Of a DNA stretch of 64,000 nt, positions 34,901 through 45,692 are shown in pieces. Below the pieces are notes generated by a model. The model had not been told where the DNA came from and made no database searches. It saw nothing but the letters and a program-made list of their open reading frames with translations. Position 1 is the first letter of the stretch. Each line of letters starts with the position of its first letter. The stretch comes from Iris pallida (taxonomy: Eukaryota; Streptophyta; Magnoliopsida; Asparagales; Iridaceae): positions 18,369,451 to 18,433,450 of the forward strand of contig JANAVB010003400.1 of the NCBI GenBank assembly GCA_029216955.1, read 5' to 3'. The translations under genes were made by a program, and so were the position numbers.

Positions 34901-37776
34901 AAATCGAACCAGATCAAGAAAAGTTTTTGCTTCCTCAACTTCTCGAGCCACCATCCTCAGTTCATGAACACCGTAGCCACCGCATGGAGTGGTGCTGACA
35001 ACATCGACCCCCTGGTCCGTGTAGCAAACAAACTCAAAGCCACCAGGAAAGCTCTCACTGTTTGGAGCAAGGAGGCATTTGGCGACATCTTCCAGGCTAT
35101 ACGCATAGCTGAGGATGACGCTACCCATGCAGAAATTCTGTTCTCTACCGACAGATCCCCCCGGCCCGTGCCTTCCTCAACCACACCAAAGTGCTGCTAA
35201 AATTTTGACTGAAAGTCAAAACAGAATTCTGGAAACAAAAAGCTAGGCTGACTTGGGAAGTGAAGGAGACAGAAACTTGATCTACTTCCACTCATATGTC
35301 AAGGGGCGCAGACAATAGCTCAACCTACACCAAATTGCGGACGAGAACGGGCAATCATTAAAGATCAACGGGGTATCCAATCGGCTGCTACTAATTTCTA
35401 CTCCCAATTATTCACCAAAGAAGGTATTACCAGGGACGAAGAATTCCTAGAGGAGATCCCGCGCCTGATTCATGACAGGGATAATATATATCCAGTTGTA
35501 GCTCCCCCCTCCGAGCAGGAAGTCAAAGATGCTATTTGGGCTCTGAACGAGCACAGCGCTCCTGGACTTGACGGATTCACAAAAGTGTTCTTTAGATCTT
35601 GCTGGGACATCATCAAGAAGGATATTCACGAGGCGGCCACCGTATTTTTCCAAGGAGCCAGGTACCCCAGATCGATTTCATGCACTAACCATATTCTTAT
35701 CCCTAAGCAGGAAAACCCGAAAACCTTCAAAGACTTTCGCCCTATAAGCTTGTGCACCTTTACTAACAAAATCATCTAGAAGATTATTGCCAACCGCATG
35801 ATCGGGATTCTCTCCAAGATTATCTCTAAGGAGCAGAGTGGTTTTGTTTGTGGCCGAAACATCTTAGACAACATCCTGTTGGCACAAGAGATGATCACTT
35901 GCATGAAATTACCATCGAAGGGAGGGAACATTGAAATCAAGCTGGACATGGAGAAGGCATACGACAGGCTAGATTGGCAATTCATGATTTAGGTTTTCAG
36001 GGCATTTGGGTTTTCCGAAACCTGGACCAACATAGTGTGGAGATCGATCAATAATTCATGGTTTTCTATGGTTATCAATGGCCAAAATGAGGGCTTCTTT
36101 AAATCTAGCCGCGGTGTCAGATAAAGTGACCTGTTATCAGCCACCATCTTCATCACAGCAGCAGAAGCGCTGAGCAAAAATCTTACCAAAATAAAGGGCA
36201 CCCCCCCTTCAAGCATTTCTACACCACTAGCGGCTACCCGATCATCACCCACCTGGCTTACGCGGACGACATCCTCATCTTCTCCTCTGGTAATGTTGGA
36301 TCAGTGGAAGTGGTTCACAACACACTATAGAGATATAAAAAATGCTCGGGCCAGCACATCAACCCTAACAAGAGTGTCATCTATGTTCACCACAAGACCA
36401 ACAGAGAGCATTCTACCTCTCTTACTAACATCACTTTCTTCTCAGTGGTATATCCACCTTTCCTCTACTTAGGGTGCCTATTGGTGTACGATTGATCAAA
36501 TGCGGGCATTTTTGAAGGGATGGTGGGCAAAATTAGGAAAAAACTGGAGGGTTGGCACAACGCGATCTTATCACCTGGCGGAAAGATAATTCTGATTCAA
36601 CACGTGCTCTCCTCCATCCCCATATACACCCTAGCTGCTTGCTCACCCCCAAGGAAGGTGCTCACGACCATTAAAAACTACATCACTAACTTCTTTTAGG
36701 GCACTACAACGGTAAAGATAAGTACCATTGGGCTAGCTGGGACTCTATGGCCAGACCCACTGACGAGGACGGTCTCGGATTTAGCAAGCTGTCGCATGTA
36801 GTTGATGCTTGCTCAATGAAACTATGTGGAAGCTTCGAGAAAGTAATAATATCTAGTCTAGGTTCATGAAGGCCAGATATTACAAGCACATTCATCCGTC
36901 CGCCGTTGCCTCTAATTGTACATCCTCCACATCTTGGCGGCACATCCGGTACGGTTGGCGTCTCGTGGAGCTTCAGATTCGTCCACAGCTTGGGTCAGGC
37001 GAAGCATCTCTATTCTACGAATGTTGGTCCGGGGATGACCTACTGCCCCAGCTTTCGGGTAGCCCTCCCAACAGTGTGATTAAAGATCTGTAGGAATGCT
37101 CGGGCGACTGGAACTAGGAACGAGCTCAAAAATAGATTGGGGAGGTGGGAACAGATGCGCTGCTCGTTGTAAGGTTAAGAATCAGGACGGTACTAGACTC
37201 TCTGCAGTAGTCTATTTTGGCCAACGGATCCTTCTCCTTAGCTTTGACCAGAAGTGTCGTGCGCGGCATTGGAACGACCTCTCCCATCATTGGACCTTTC
37301 TAGCAGCATTGTATCCACAAAAAATGGTCCTTTATAATTTGGAGAGCAGTTCGCAAGAAGCTTCCTACTGATGACGCACTCAAGATCACATCGACTTCAG
37401 CTTAGCTTATGCGTATCATTGTTACACGACGAAACAATCAGAAACTCTGGACCACACCCTTCACTCTGGAGAATTAGCCGCACAGGTGTGGACTGCACTA
37501 TCTAATCTTACCGTGCTCCACCATCGTTGTAAACAGGACCAGATTGGTGGGAGCTACAATGATCTTCTTGCCACTTGGAGTAACGCCTCACACGGCCACC
37601 AGATCATTGTAGCCACCATCATGTGGGTCATTTGGAAAAATCGCATCAAATTCAGATACGAGGGACATCAATACACGTCCAACCAACTGACCTGGAAGGT
37701 CTTACGACAGACTAACAAAGTTAGCAAATGTTGCAAACATAGACAAGAGGATTTTTGGCAATCCCTGTGTACCTAA
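34901..37776 (+). pseudogene. LINE-1 ORF2 reverse transcriptase and C-terminal domain
   Basis: Recognisable blocks are LNEHSAPGLDGFTKVFFRSC, FKDFRPISLCTFTNKII, KEQSGFVCGRNILDN, IEIKLDMEKAYDRLDW and RGVR, and the YADD catalytic box in HLAYADDILIFSSGNVGS at about 36256-36309. The C-terminal region has the plant-LINE zinc-binding RT-associated pattern and ends HQIIVATIMWVIWKNRIKFRYEG. Stops and frameshifts occur throughout (for example within IVWRSINNSWF at about 36035-36070 the frame is intact, but RGVR is followed by TAA). Non-functional. Confidence 0.88.
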
Positions 37777-37913
37777 CTTAAATGGGGTCGATGAGCGGCA
37801 GACGACCTCTTGATACTTTCTTTTTTCTTATGTCTGTCTTATGCGCTTACCTGTAAAGGCTTCGGCATTTTGTGCCTTGTTATGAATAAAGTGGGGGGGA
37901 TTTTGTCAAAATT
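37777..37913 (+). other. LINE-1 3' untranslated end
   Basis: 137 bases ending GAATAAAGTGGGGGGGATTTTG and then (TA)n. It carries GGCTTCGGCATTTTGTGCC, and LINE-2 has a similar GGTTTGGCATTTTACGCC at its own 3' end (37969-37986 on the minus strand). There is no long poly(A). Confidence 0.65.
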
Positions 37914-37933
37914 TATATATATATATATATATT
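37914..37933. repeat. (TA)n at the meeting point of two LINE 3' ends
   Basis: About 20 bases of TA between the plus-strand LINE-1 tail and the minus-strand LINE-2 tail. Confidence 0.85.
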
Positions 37934-39521
37934 AAAAGGAAGACGACTTTATATAAGAATCAGGCGTAAAATGCCAAACCCTATACAAAGAGCGCGACTC
38001 GAGCTAGCAGAAAAAAAAAGAGGAAGTAAAAAAGAGACTGGGCGGAGCCGAAAGGTAGATTAATGCCACCTCTCCCAAAAACTGCTCGAGGAGTGAGAGC
38101 AGCGAGAGCTGACTTTGCTGATTTGTCTGAGAACCTCATAAAAAAGCTGTGAGGCTCTGAGTTGGCACCCTTCGTATCTGTGCTTGTTCCTGTTCTTCCA
38201 CAAAACCCACATGCAGGCGGCTGCGATGATCTGGTGCCCGTGAGAAATGCTCCAGTAGGCGAGGAGATCGTTGAAGCCCCCAGCATGTTGGTACGGATAG
38301 CATCTTCTGGAAAGGTTGGACCAAACCTGAATGGCGAGATCACCAGTGCATAAAATGTGAGCTACCATTTCCGCCTTCGGAGAGGAGCAACAGTAGCATT
38401 TGGACGCAAGGTTGTAACTGAGTGTAGTGAGGGAGTCGTCGGTGGGAAGTTTTCTTCTCTACGCTCTCTAAATTAGAATCGACCATTTATTGGCAATACA
38501 GGACTGCCAGTAAGGTGCGATGAAAGGGAAAGGGTTGCCTACTCCTTTGGCTGCAATTCTAGCCGAAGCAAGTGTGAAATCGCCGTCGACCATCTGGAAC
38601 CACCTCAAAGTGCCGTTAACTAGGAACATCAAAGGTTCAGCAAAGTTGCGTCCTCGGAGTATGCGCCGCCAGTTCGCTGATGCTCTGTAGTTGGTGGTTA
38701 TGGTCGTGGGGTTGGTGTGTTGGAAGTATCTAGCTTTCATGAACCTAGCCCAGATCGTGTTCTCCGTGCGTACCTTCCACCACAACTTCATGGAGCTGGA
38801 TGCCACGATGTGCTCTAATTCGCTGAAACCCATACCGTCTTTGCCGGTTGGTTTTGCCATGGTGTCTCAGCTGGCCCAGTGGTGTTTGTCTTTGCCGTCG
38901 CTTTGGCCCCAAAAGAAATTAGAGAGAAGAGACTCTATGAATGTTAAGACCTTCTTTGGGGGTGAGCAAACTGCCAGAGTGTAGATAGGGATGGAAGAAA
39001 GCACATGCTTGATCAGGATCATCATGCCCCCGAGAGATAGAGTAGTGTTGTGCCATCCTTCGATAGTAATTCTGACCTTCCTGACAAGATCTTCAAATAT
39101 AGCCGAATTAGATTTGCCGTAAACCAGGGGCATCCGAGGTATGTGAATGGAGGATACGTGGTTGCGAAAGATGATAGATTGGTGAGGTTCACAGAGTGGT
39201 TCTGATCGGCATTGTGGTGGGTGTAGATGACACTTTTGTTGGGGTTCATGCGTTGCCCTGAGCATCTGGTGTATTTCTCAATCACGTTATGAACCGGCTC
39301 TACCGACCCGATGTCTTCAGTCGAGAAGACGAGATTGTCGTCAGCATAAGCCAGGTGTGTGATCAAGGGACAGCCGGTAGTGGTATGGAAGTGATAGAAT
39401 CTGGGGGTGTTGGCTAGGCTGTTCAGATTTCTGCTAAGTGCCTCGGCCACAATGATGAAGATGGTGGCGAAAAGAGGGTCCCCCTGCCTAACCCCGTGGC
39501 TCAATCTGAAGAAGTCGGCCG
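37934..39521 (-). pseudogene. LINE-2 ORF2, C-terminal half of RT and 3' end
   Basis: On the minus strand it begins GGCCG (target duplication) in ADFFRLSHGVRQGDPLFATI. The YADD box follows in HLAYADDNLVFSTEDIGSV, then NPNKSVIYTHHNAD, HWASWDTMAKPTGKDGMGF and the C-terminal HQIIAAACMWVLWKNRNKHR. Frames switch several times (about 39030-39265, 38860, 38460). The last 126 bases are the 3' untranslated end. It continues the coding sequence left at 47472. Confidence 0.88.
39517..39521 (-). other. Target-site duplication GGCCG of Gypsy-2 (left)
   Basis: Matches 47472-47476. Removing the element and one copy restores LINE coding sequence (INRQAADFFRLSHGVRQGD). Confidence 0.92.
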
Positions 39522-41311
39522 TGTTTGCCATTGATTATCAAAGAACAGAATAGTTTTATGGGAGGACTGAACTCTAATTCACAATCACAAACTCGCTCGT
39601 ACAAAGAGAGCCTAGGAACAAAACCTAGGAAAAGCAATCTAAGTACAATTATTTAATTTGGATTCGGGGGGATGACGGTAGAGGCTCGGAAAAGTGTTAT
39701 CAACTCTGCCTTACTCCTTGGACGATCGAACGTAACCTTGGCTCCGGCGAAAAAATGGTCTCTCTCTGCTCGGATCTGTCTCTATGTTGCTCTGTATGTC
39801 TCTGTGTCTAAAGGAATAATCCCATGCTATTTATAGGAGTTTGTGATGAGTGGGGTGTACAGCCACGTGGCCACATCCTTGTAACTGTATCTTGAGAAGT
39901 GGGCGGTTGGGGATTGGTTAAGATCAATCTTTATCCGTTTGTTGCAATAAATCTGGACTGTTATGTTGGTTGAAATAAATCTGAACTGTTATGATCTGTT
40001 GGTTGCAATAAATTTGAGTTGTTAAGACTTAGTCAACTTCTGCCACGTGTCCCAACTGCCACTATGTTACGAGCCGCATGAAAGACTGTTCTCATGTCTG
40101 AGCCGCATGAGGGTGGCCTCATAACCGAGCCGCATGAGGGTGGCCTCATAACCGAACCGCATGAGGATGACCTCATAACCGAGCCGCATGAGGGTGGCCT
40201 CATAACCGAGCCGCATGAGGGTGGCCTCATGTTTGAGATGCATGAGGATGGTCCCCTGACTGAGCCGCATGAGAATGGTCCCCTGACTGAGCCGCATGAG
40301 AGTGGTCTCATGACCGGGCCGTATGAGAGTGGTCTCATGGCCGAGCCGCATGGGAATGGTCTCACAGGCGATCCGCATAAAGAACTTCTTTTGGAATTTG
40401 TGAACTGTGTCAGATATTATGAAGATTTTCTCGTCTTTTTAGGATCATATCGCATCTCGTCTTTATGTCAGAGCCATTATTTCTGTCAGAGCTGTCACTT
40501 GATTGTCAGAGTAATAATGGCCAGCTGTATGGCCAGCTGTACAGGTAGACTTTTGAACTACATAAGGCCGCATAGAGCTTTCAGAGCCACATGAAGCTTT
40601 CAGAGCCGCATGAAGCTCCCAGGAATTTTGAGCCGCATGAAACTCCCCAAGTTCTGAGCCTCATGGAGTTTCATGTTGATTTTGGGCCGCATAAGGCCCC
40701 CATGCTGCTTTTGGGCTGCATGAAGCTTTCTGAGCAGCATGAAGCTTTCTGGATTTTGAGCCGCATGAGGCTCCATGTTAATTTCGAGCGGCATAGAGAA
40801 TCCCCTTCTTTCCTTGCGCTTGTGAAGGATCACATCTCGCAAGTCAAGGGCATCTCGGTCAACCTTTGTACTCGTTTTATGGGCCCGGGTATCCGGAGCA
40901 CACGAGTGCGTAGGTATCATGTTTGCTCCCTGATGCGGGACTAGTAAAAGTACTTACCCTTGATTATTGTTAGGAGACTCTTGAGAACCACCCTGTCCGT
41001 TGGCCGTCGGGGGCTGGACATGGGCGGTTTTGTACAACTTTCCATCAGAGGCCCGCATAATAGTTAGTGGGATGCTCTGATGGTCAGAGGTTGGGACAGC
41101 TGACTGAGCTCGACGAGCCTGCGCTGTCCTAGACTTTTTTGCTCTAGCACCCGAGGGTGCGTAGTAGGAAGAGTCCAAGTTGGAAGGAGGGAAGAGAAGT
41201 TGGTGCCCTTTTCAAAGGAGGAAAGGGAGCTCTATTTATAGAATGGAGTGAGCCCTTTCTTCTTCTCCTTTCCTATGTAGGATTAAAAGCAATATTTTCT
41301 TTGCTTCTACA
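39522..41311 (-). repeat. Gypsy-2 3' LTR (1,790 bp)
   Basis: On the minus strand TGTAGAAGC at 41311 to GGCAAACA at 39522. It contains a distal TATA (41233-41240), a gag-derived segment (about 40790-41190), a GCCGCAT repeat array (about 40076-40380 plus scattered copies to 40790), the main TATA (39828-39835) and a CCTAGG stem-loop (39611-39629). It is very similar to 45696-47471. Confidence 0.93.
40076..40380. repeat. 27-bp tandem array of GAGCCGCATGAG units (3' LTR)
   Basis: About 11 units. The basic unit starts GAGCCGCATGAGG, continues GTGG, and ends CCTCATAACC, so each holds a stem ATGAGG/CCTCAT with a 4-base loop. Variant units carry ATGAGA with TCTCAT. As 27 is a multiple of three, long artificial frames arise on both strands. 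Confidence 0.9.
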
Positions 41312-41325
41312 AGACCCCCTTCAAA
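41312..41325 (-). other. Gypsy-2 polypurine tract
   Basis: On the minus strand TTGAAGGGGGTCT directly precedes the 3' LTR start TGTAGAAGC. The purine run primes second-strand synthesis. Confidence 0.75.
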
Positions 41326-41499
41326 GTTTTCAAATTACAAATTTGGAATACTTTGAATAAGAAGCATGGAAAGTAGAGTTGTTTTGGTGTGGCAATCCTA
41401 TCAGAGGTAGCATGGACATGATAGGTTTGGGTACTTCCGCTAGAGATTTTGTGTAGACTTATCATCCTTGGCGTACCTTGGTTTTAGGTACGAATAATA

Positions 41500-42800
41500 A
41501 GTTGAGAGAGGGAACCATCATATTTACTCAGAGGTGGTGAGAACATGGTAAATATGGGGTTGATGGTAATGAGGACGTGGTGGAAGTGGATTCAGTTGAG
41601 GATACATAGAACAACTCAGAGGTAATATGGACATGGAAGTTCTACGTAATGGGTAATGAATGCCACGGAACAACTGGGTTCCAGAAGCATATGATTGTGA
41701 AAAATAGGGTGCATGTACTAGAGGACCTAATACAGCATTTGTGGTCAACAGTGGACATTTATGGACCTATTATCCTTTTTGTGTACTGGCGATGCGAGTA
41801 CGGATAATAAGTGGAGAGAAAACTAACATATTTACTCAGAGGTAATGAGGACGTGGTAAATATGGGTCTAAAGTAGAGCCTTCCTACTCAGAGGTAATGA
41901 AGACGTGGTAGGTATGGATCTAAAGTAAAGCCTTCCTACTCAGAGGTAATGAGGACGTGGTAGGTATGGGTCTAAAGTAGAGCCTTCCTACTCAGAGGTA
42001 ATGAGTACGTGGTAGGAGTGGGCCTAATGAGGATACACAGAACAACTCAGAGGTGCTATCAACGTGGAAGTTTTATGTATTGGGTGGTTTATTTGTGATG
42101 GACGGGAAAACAACTCAGAGGTAATATAGATATGGTTATTTTTCCCGTTGGGGAATTTTGTGGACCTGTTACCCTTTTTGTGCACTGGTAGTGCGAGTAA
42201 TAGATTCAAATGATATTTTATGGATCTACTACTCATTGGTACACCGGTGGTGCGAGTAATAGATTAGGATAATTTTTATGGACTTATTACCATTTTTGTG
42301 TACTGGCGATGCGAGTACTAATAATAAGTGGAGAGAAAACCAACATATTTACTCAGAGGTAATGAGGACGTGGTAAATATGGATCAAAATAAAGCCTTCC
42401 CACTCAGAGGTAGTGAGGACATGGTAGGAGTAGGCCAAATGGGGATACACAGAACAACTCAGAGGTGTTATCAACGTGGAAGTTCTATGTATTGGGTGAT
42501 TTGTTTGCGATGGATGGGAAAACAACTCAGAGGTAATATGGACATGGTTGTTTTTCCCGTTGGAAAATTTTGTAGACCTATTGCCCTTTTGTGCATATGG
42601 AAATGCGAGCAAATAGATTCAAATGATATTTTGTGGACCTACTACTCTTTGGTACACCGATGGTACGAGTAATAGATTAGGATAACTTTCATGGACCTAT
42701 TACCCTTCTGCGCACTAGTGGTGCGGGTAATAGATTAGGATAAGTTTTGTGGATCTATCACCCTTTTGCACACTGGTGGTGCGGGTAATAGATTTTGAGG
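41500..42800 (-). repeat. Tandem-repeat region between gag and 3' LTR of Gypsy-2
   Basis: Two repeat types are interleaved. One is a 52-bp unit containing CTACTCAGAGGTAATGAGG and ACGTGGTA, tandem at about 41833-42040 and scattered elsewhere. The other, about 58 bp, contains ATTACCC, GCGCAC/GTGCG and GGGTAAT and can form a hairpin (about eight copies: 41763, 42161, 42221, 42279, 42570, 42633, 42691, 42749). It has no coding frame. It occupies the position of pol and 3' UTR. Confidence 0.85.
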
Positions 42801-45029
42801 CAAACTCTGGAGAAGAAAAGCATTTAATGTGGAGGTTCCTAGTTTATGACTAGGAGATGAGATGGAGCAGTCAGAGAGTAAGTTCAGTAGTACCTGAGGG
42901 TACATAACTCAACAATCTGGGAGATTGCCAGAGGATGTCGTCTAGACATAATTTTTTCTTGAGGAACTTGCCGTTGCTGTTGTTGGTATTAGGGCATTTG
43001 TCCTTATCCTCTCCATCCGAGATATGCAGCCCCAGTTGTCGAGCCTTCTTCAATTTTGCTTCTGCGCTAGTGGCGCTGATGATGAAGGTCTTCCAGTCTT
43101 TAAATTGACTTTCGTCCATCCAGAGGCAGATTGTGTGGAGCAGCCTCTTCTGGCAAATCTCAATTAAAGAAGAGTCCAGATTACCGGAGGGCAACTTCAT
43201 CGCGGTTTGGCAAAACCGCTCAATGTAATTCCTTGTCAGCTCCTTCTCTCCTTGAACAACGTCCATGAGGGTTAACATTGTCACATCTTGTCCTACCTCG
43301 TAGAACCTCTCTAAGAACATATGTTTGAAGCCGGCAAAGGAATGGATGCAGTTATCCGGCATGTTGTGGTACCAGTCGAATGCGACCCCCTCTAATGCCC
43401 CAATGAACAACCTCGTGAGGATGACATCGTCATGCAGTAGATGGTCTGTTGTGACCTCAAAGTAGGTCATGTATCGGCTCGCAGATGTCTTCCCGTCATA
43501 AGGATTGATGTTGAATGGTTTGTATCGAGGAGGGAATGAGACATCTCTCCATGCAGCAGGATACGGCTGTCGTGTCCTAAGGTCCTGAGAGGTTTCTCGG
43601 GCGTGAAACATTGCCCGGAGCTCCTGGACTTGTCTTCTCGCCTCTCTAGCCTCTTCTGCAGCAGTGGGAGCCGACATCCCGGGTGGATTGTCGCCCGGGG
43701 TTGGTACGGTTGTGTTTGAGTCCGCATTGACGGCGGGACCCAAGCTTGTTTGGCCAGGTGTCCTTCCTTGGAGAGCCGGTACGGCCGTCTTGATCTCGTC
43801 TACCGACTTAACCAAGGTATGAAGTATGGCCTCAAGAGTGTCGAGGCGTTGCCGATTACTAGGACCGTCTTGATCATTTTCAGTCATGAATACTGTTCTC
43901 ACATGAGGAGCAGTAGAAGGAACTGTAGAAGATGTACTCTCCGAATCATACCCCCGAATAGAGAAGTCGTTGGGGTATGTGGGAATGTTCTCCTCCAGTT
44001 CGGACCCAGAGGAAGTGCCACCCCCTGCATAGGAGGTTGCTTCATCTTGGCATCCATGGACGTTTCCATGGGCGTCTGGTTCTGTTACATCTGTTGGGGT
44101 AACTGTCTCCCTTGGTTCATCTTCTTGGAACACCGGATTGTCGTGGATGTTCCGGGGAGTGCTACCCCCAGCTTCGGCTACCCCCAGGGATGTAGATGAC
44201 GAATCTCCAAGTGTTGAAGATTTCGTCTTAGAGCGGGTGCCTTGATAAACTCCTCCTGCGGTGGTTGTGGTCAACCGTTTAGACGAGGGTTTCCTGGCCG
44301 TGCTAGTAGAGATCGTCGGGCTGGAAACATTTACTTTCTTCCCTCCCTTGCTGGTAGGAACCTTCCGAGCAGAATTGCAGGACGCGAAAGGAAGCGCCTC
44401 GTCTCCCTAGCTTTGTTCTAGGACCGGTCCTGGCCGCTGCAGTCGTTGGAAGACGGACTGCCGGCCCTCTTGTACTGCTGTCTTGTTGCAGCAACAATTG
44501 ACAATGACTTGAGTGCAGTGATGTCCATGGAAGGTCTCTCTGCCCACCAAGCTTTCTTTTCTTTTCTTGCGCTTGTGAAGGATCACATTACGCAAGTCAA
44601 GTGCATCTCGAGCAACCTTTACACTCGTTTTGTGGGACCAGGATTCTCGAACACACGAGTGTGTTGGTATCATATTTGCTCCCTGACGTAGGGCTAGTAA
44701 AAGTACTTGCCCCTGATTATTATTGGGAGACTCTTGACCACCCTGTCCGTTGGCCGCCGGGGGTTGGATACGGGTAATTTTCTACAACTTTCCATCAGAG
44801 GCTCGCGTAAGAGTTAGCGGTACTCCCTGATGGTCAGAAGTTGGGACAGCTGACTGAGCTCGACAAGCCCACGATGTCCTAGACTTCTTCGCTCTAGCAC
44901 CTAAGGGCGCATAGTAGGAAGAGTCCAAGCTGTGCTGCACAGAGTCTGGCACATCCTCCTGGGAGCATCTGAGGTCAGGACCGTATGAGAGGCGGTCGAA
45001 GACTGAACCTGAGCCGCATAGGGTGGACG

Positions 45030-45300
45030 GCCTACGGCTGGGATTGGATGTCGCATAAGCCATCTCCCTGCGGCTGGGCTTGGCGGCAGCATAAGTATCC
45101 TGCATGCGGCTGGAAGTTGTGGGGACAGCATGAGCCTTCGGTATGCAGCTGGAATTTGTGGCTGTATGAGGCTTCTGTATGCGTCTGGAATTTGCGGCCG
45201 CATGAGCCTTCCCCATGTGACTGGGATTGGTAGCCGCATGAGCCTTCTCCATGCGGCTGAGATTGGTGGCCGCATGAGCCTTCATACGGCTGGAGCCCTT
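45030..45300 (-). repeat. 36-bp coding repeats with 8-bp inverted repeats in gag
   Basis: Units of about 12 codons (HAATN, SRMEK and variants). The best unit has CATGCGGC, an 11-base spacer and GCCGCATG (45250-45276). Outer units are more decayed. Confidence 0.85.
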
Positions 45301-45674
45301 ATGCGGCTTCTTCTTGGACTGCATAGAGTTCCCATTTGCTCCCACAAGTCCAGCATCGTAGTACTTTTCTTTGCCAGAATTGGGGACAGCAGGGTCCTCT
45401 ACGGCCTGAAGTGGGGCCGCATGTGAGTCTTCTCTGCCGTCTTGGGCAGCAAAGAATACTTCTTCCAGAGCTTGGGGAGGAGCAACGGTCTTGGGCCTCC
45501 ACTCCCTGCGGGCCTTCTTCGTGCCGACTCGCTTCTGGACCGTGCTAGCGCTTCCGTCAGAGAGCATCTCTTCAAACGCTTGCTAGTCGAAGCGAACAAC
45601 CAGCATCTGTTGCGTGGAGCTAAGCTTGGCTGTGTCCGATTGCGTCACCAACTTCTCAGCAGTGGAGAAGTTAG

Positions 45675-45692
45675 TCCCCAGCAGAGTCGCCA
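45675..45692 (-). other. Gypsy-2 primer binding site (tRNA-Arg-like)
   Basis: TGGCGACTCTGCTGGGGA on the minus strand, identical to 8155-8172, 3 bases from the LTR end and overlapping the gag start. Confidence 0.8.

Larger units (their letters stand above)
22006..37913 (+). mobile_element. LINE-1: plant L1-type LINE, interrupted by a long-LTR element
   Basis: Reading across the insertion, the order is a GC-rich 5' region, ORF1 with nucleic-acid-binding features, ORF2 with endonuclease, reverse transcriptase and a C-terminal plant-LINE domain, and then a short 3' end at a (TA)n tract. The left part (22006-22272) and right part (from 32028) are joined by the target duplication TCCCC. Many stops and frameshifts make it inactive. 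It lies tail to tail with LINE-2. Confidence 0.88.

Noticed and set aside
40076..40380. CRISPR-like array
   Set aside because: Units are contiguous with no unique spacers, in a plant LTR, and repeated in the other LTR.
40094..40594. 166-codon frame with EPHEGGL-type repeats (and long frames on the opposite strand)
   Set aside because: A product of the 27-bp LTR repeat: a unit length divisible by three opens frames on both strands. It lies inside a U3 region and has no gag or pol similarity.
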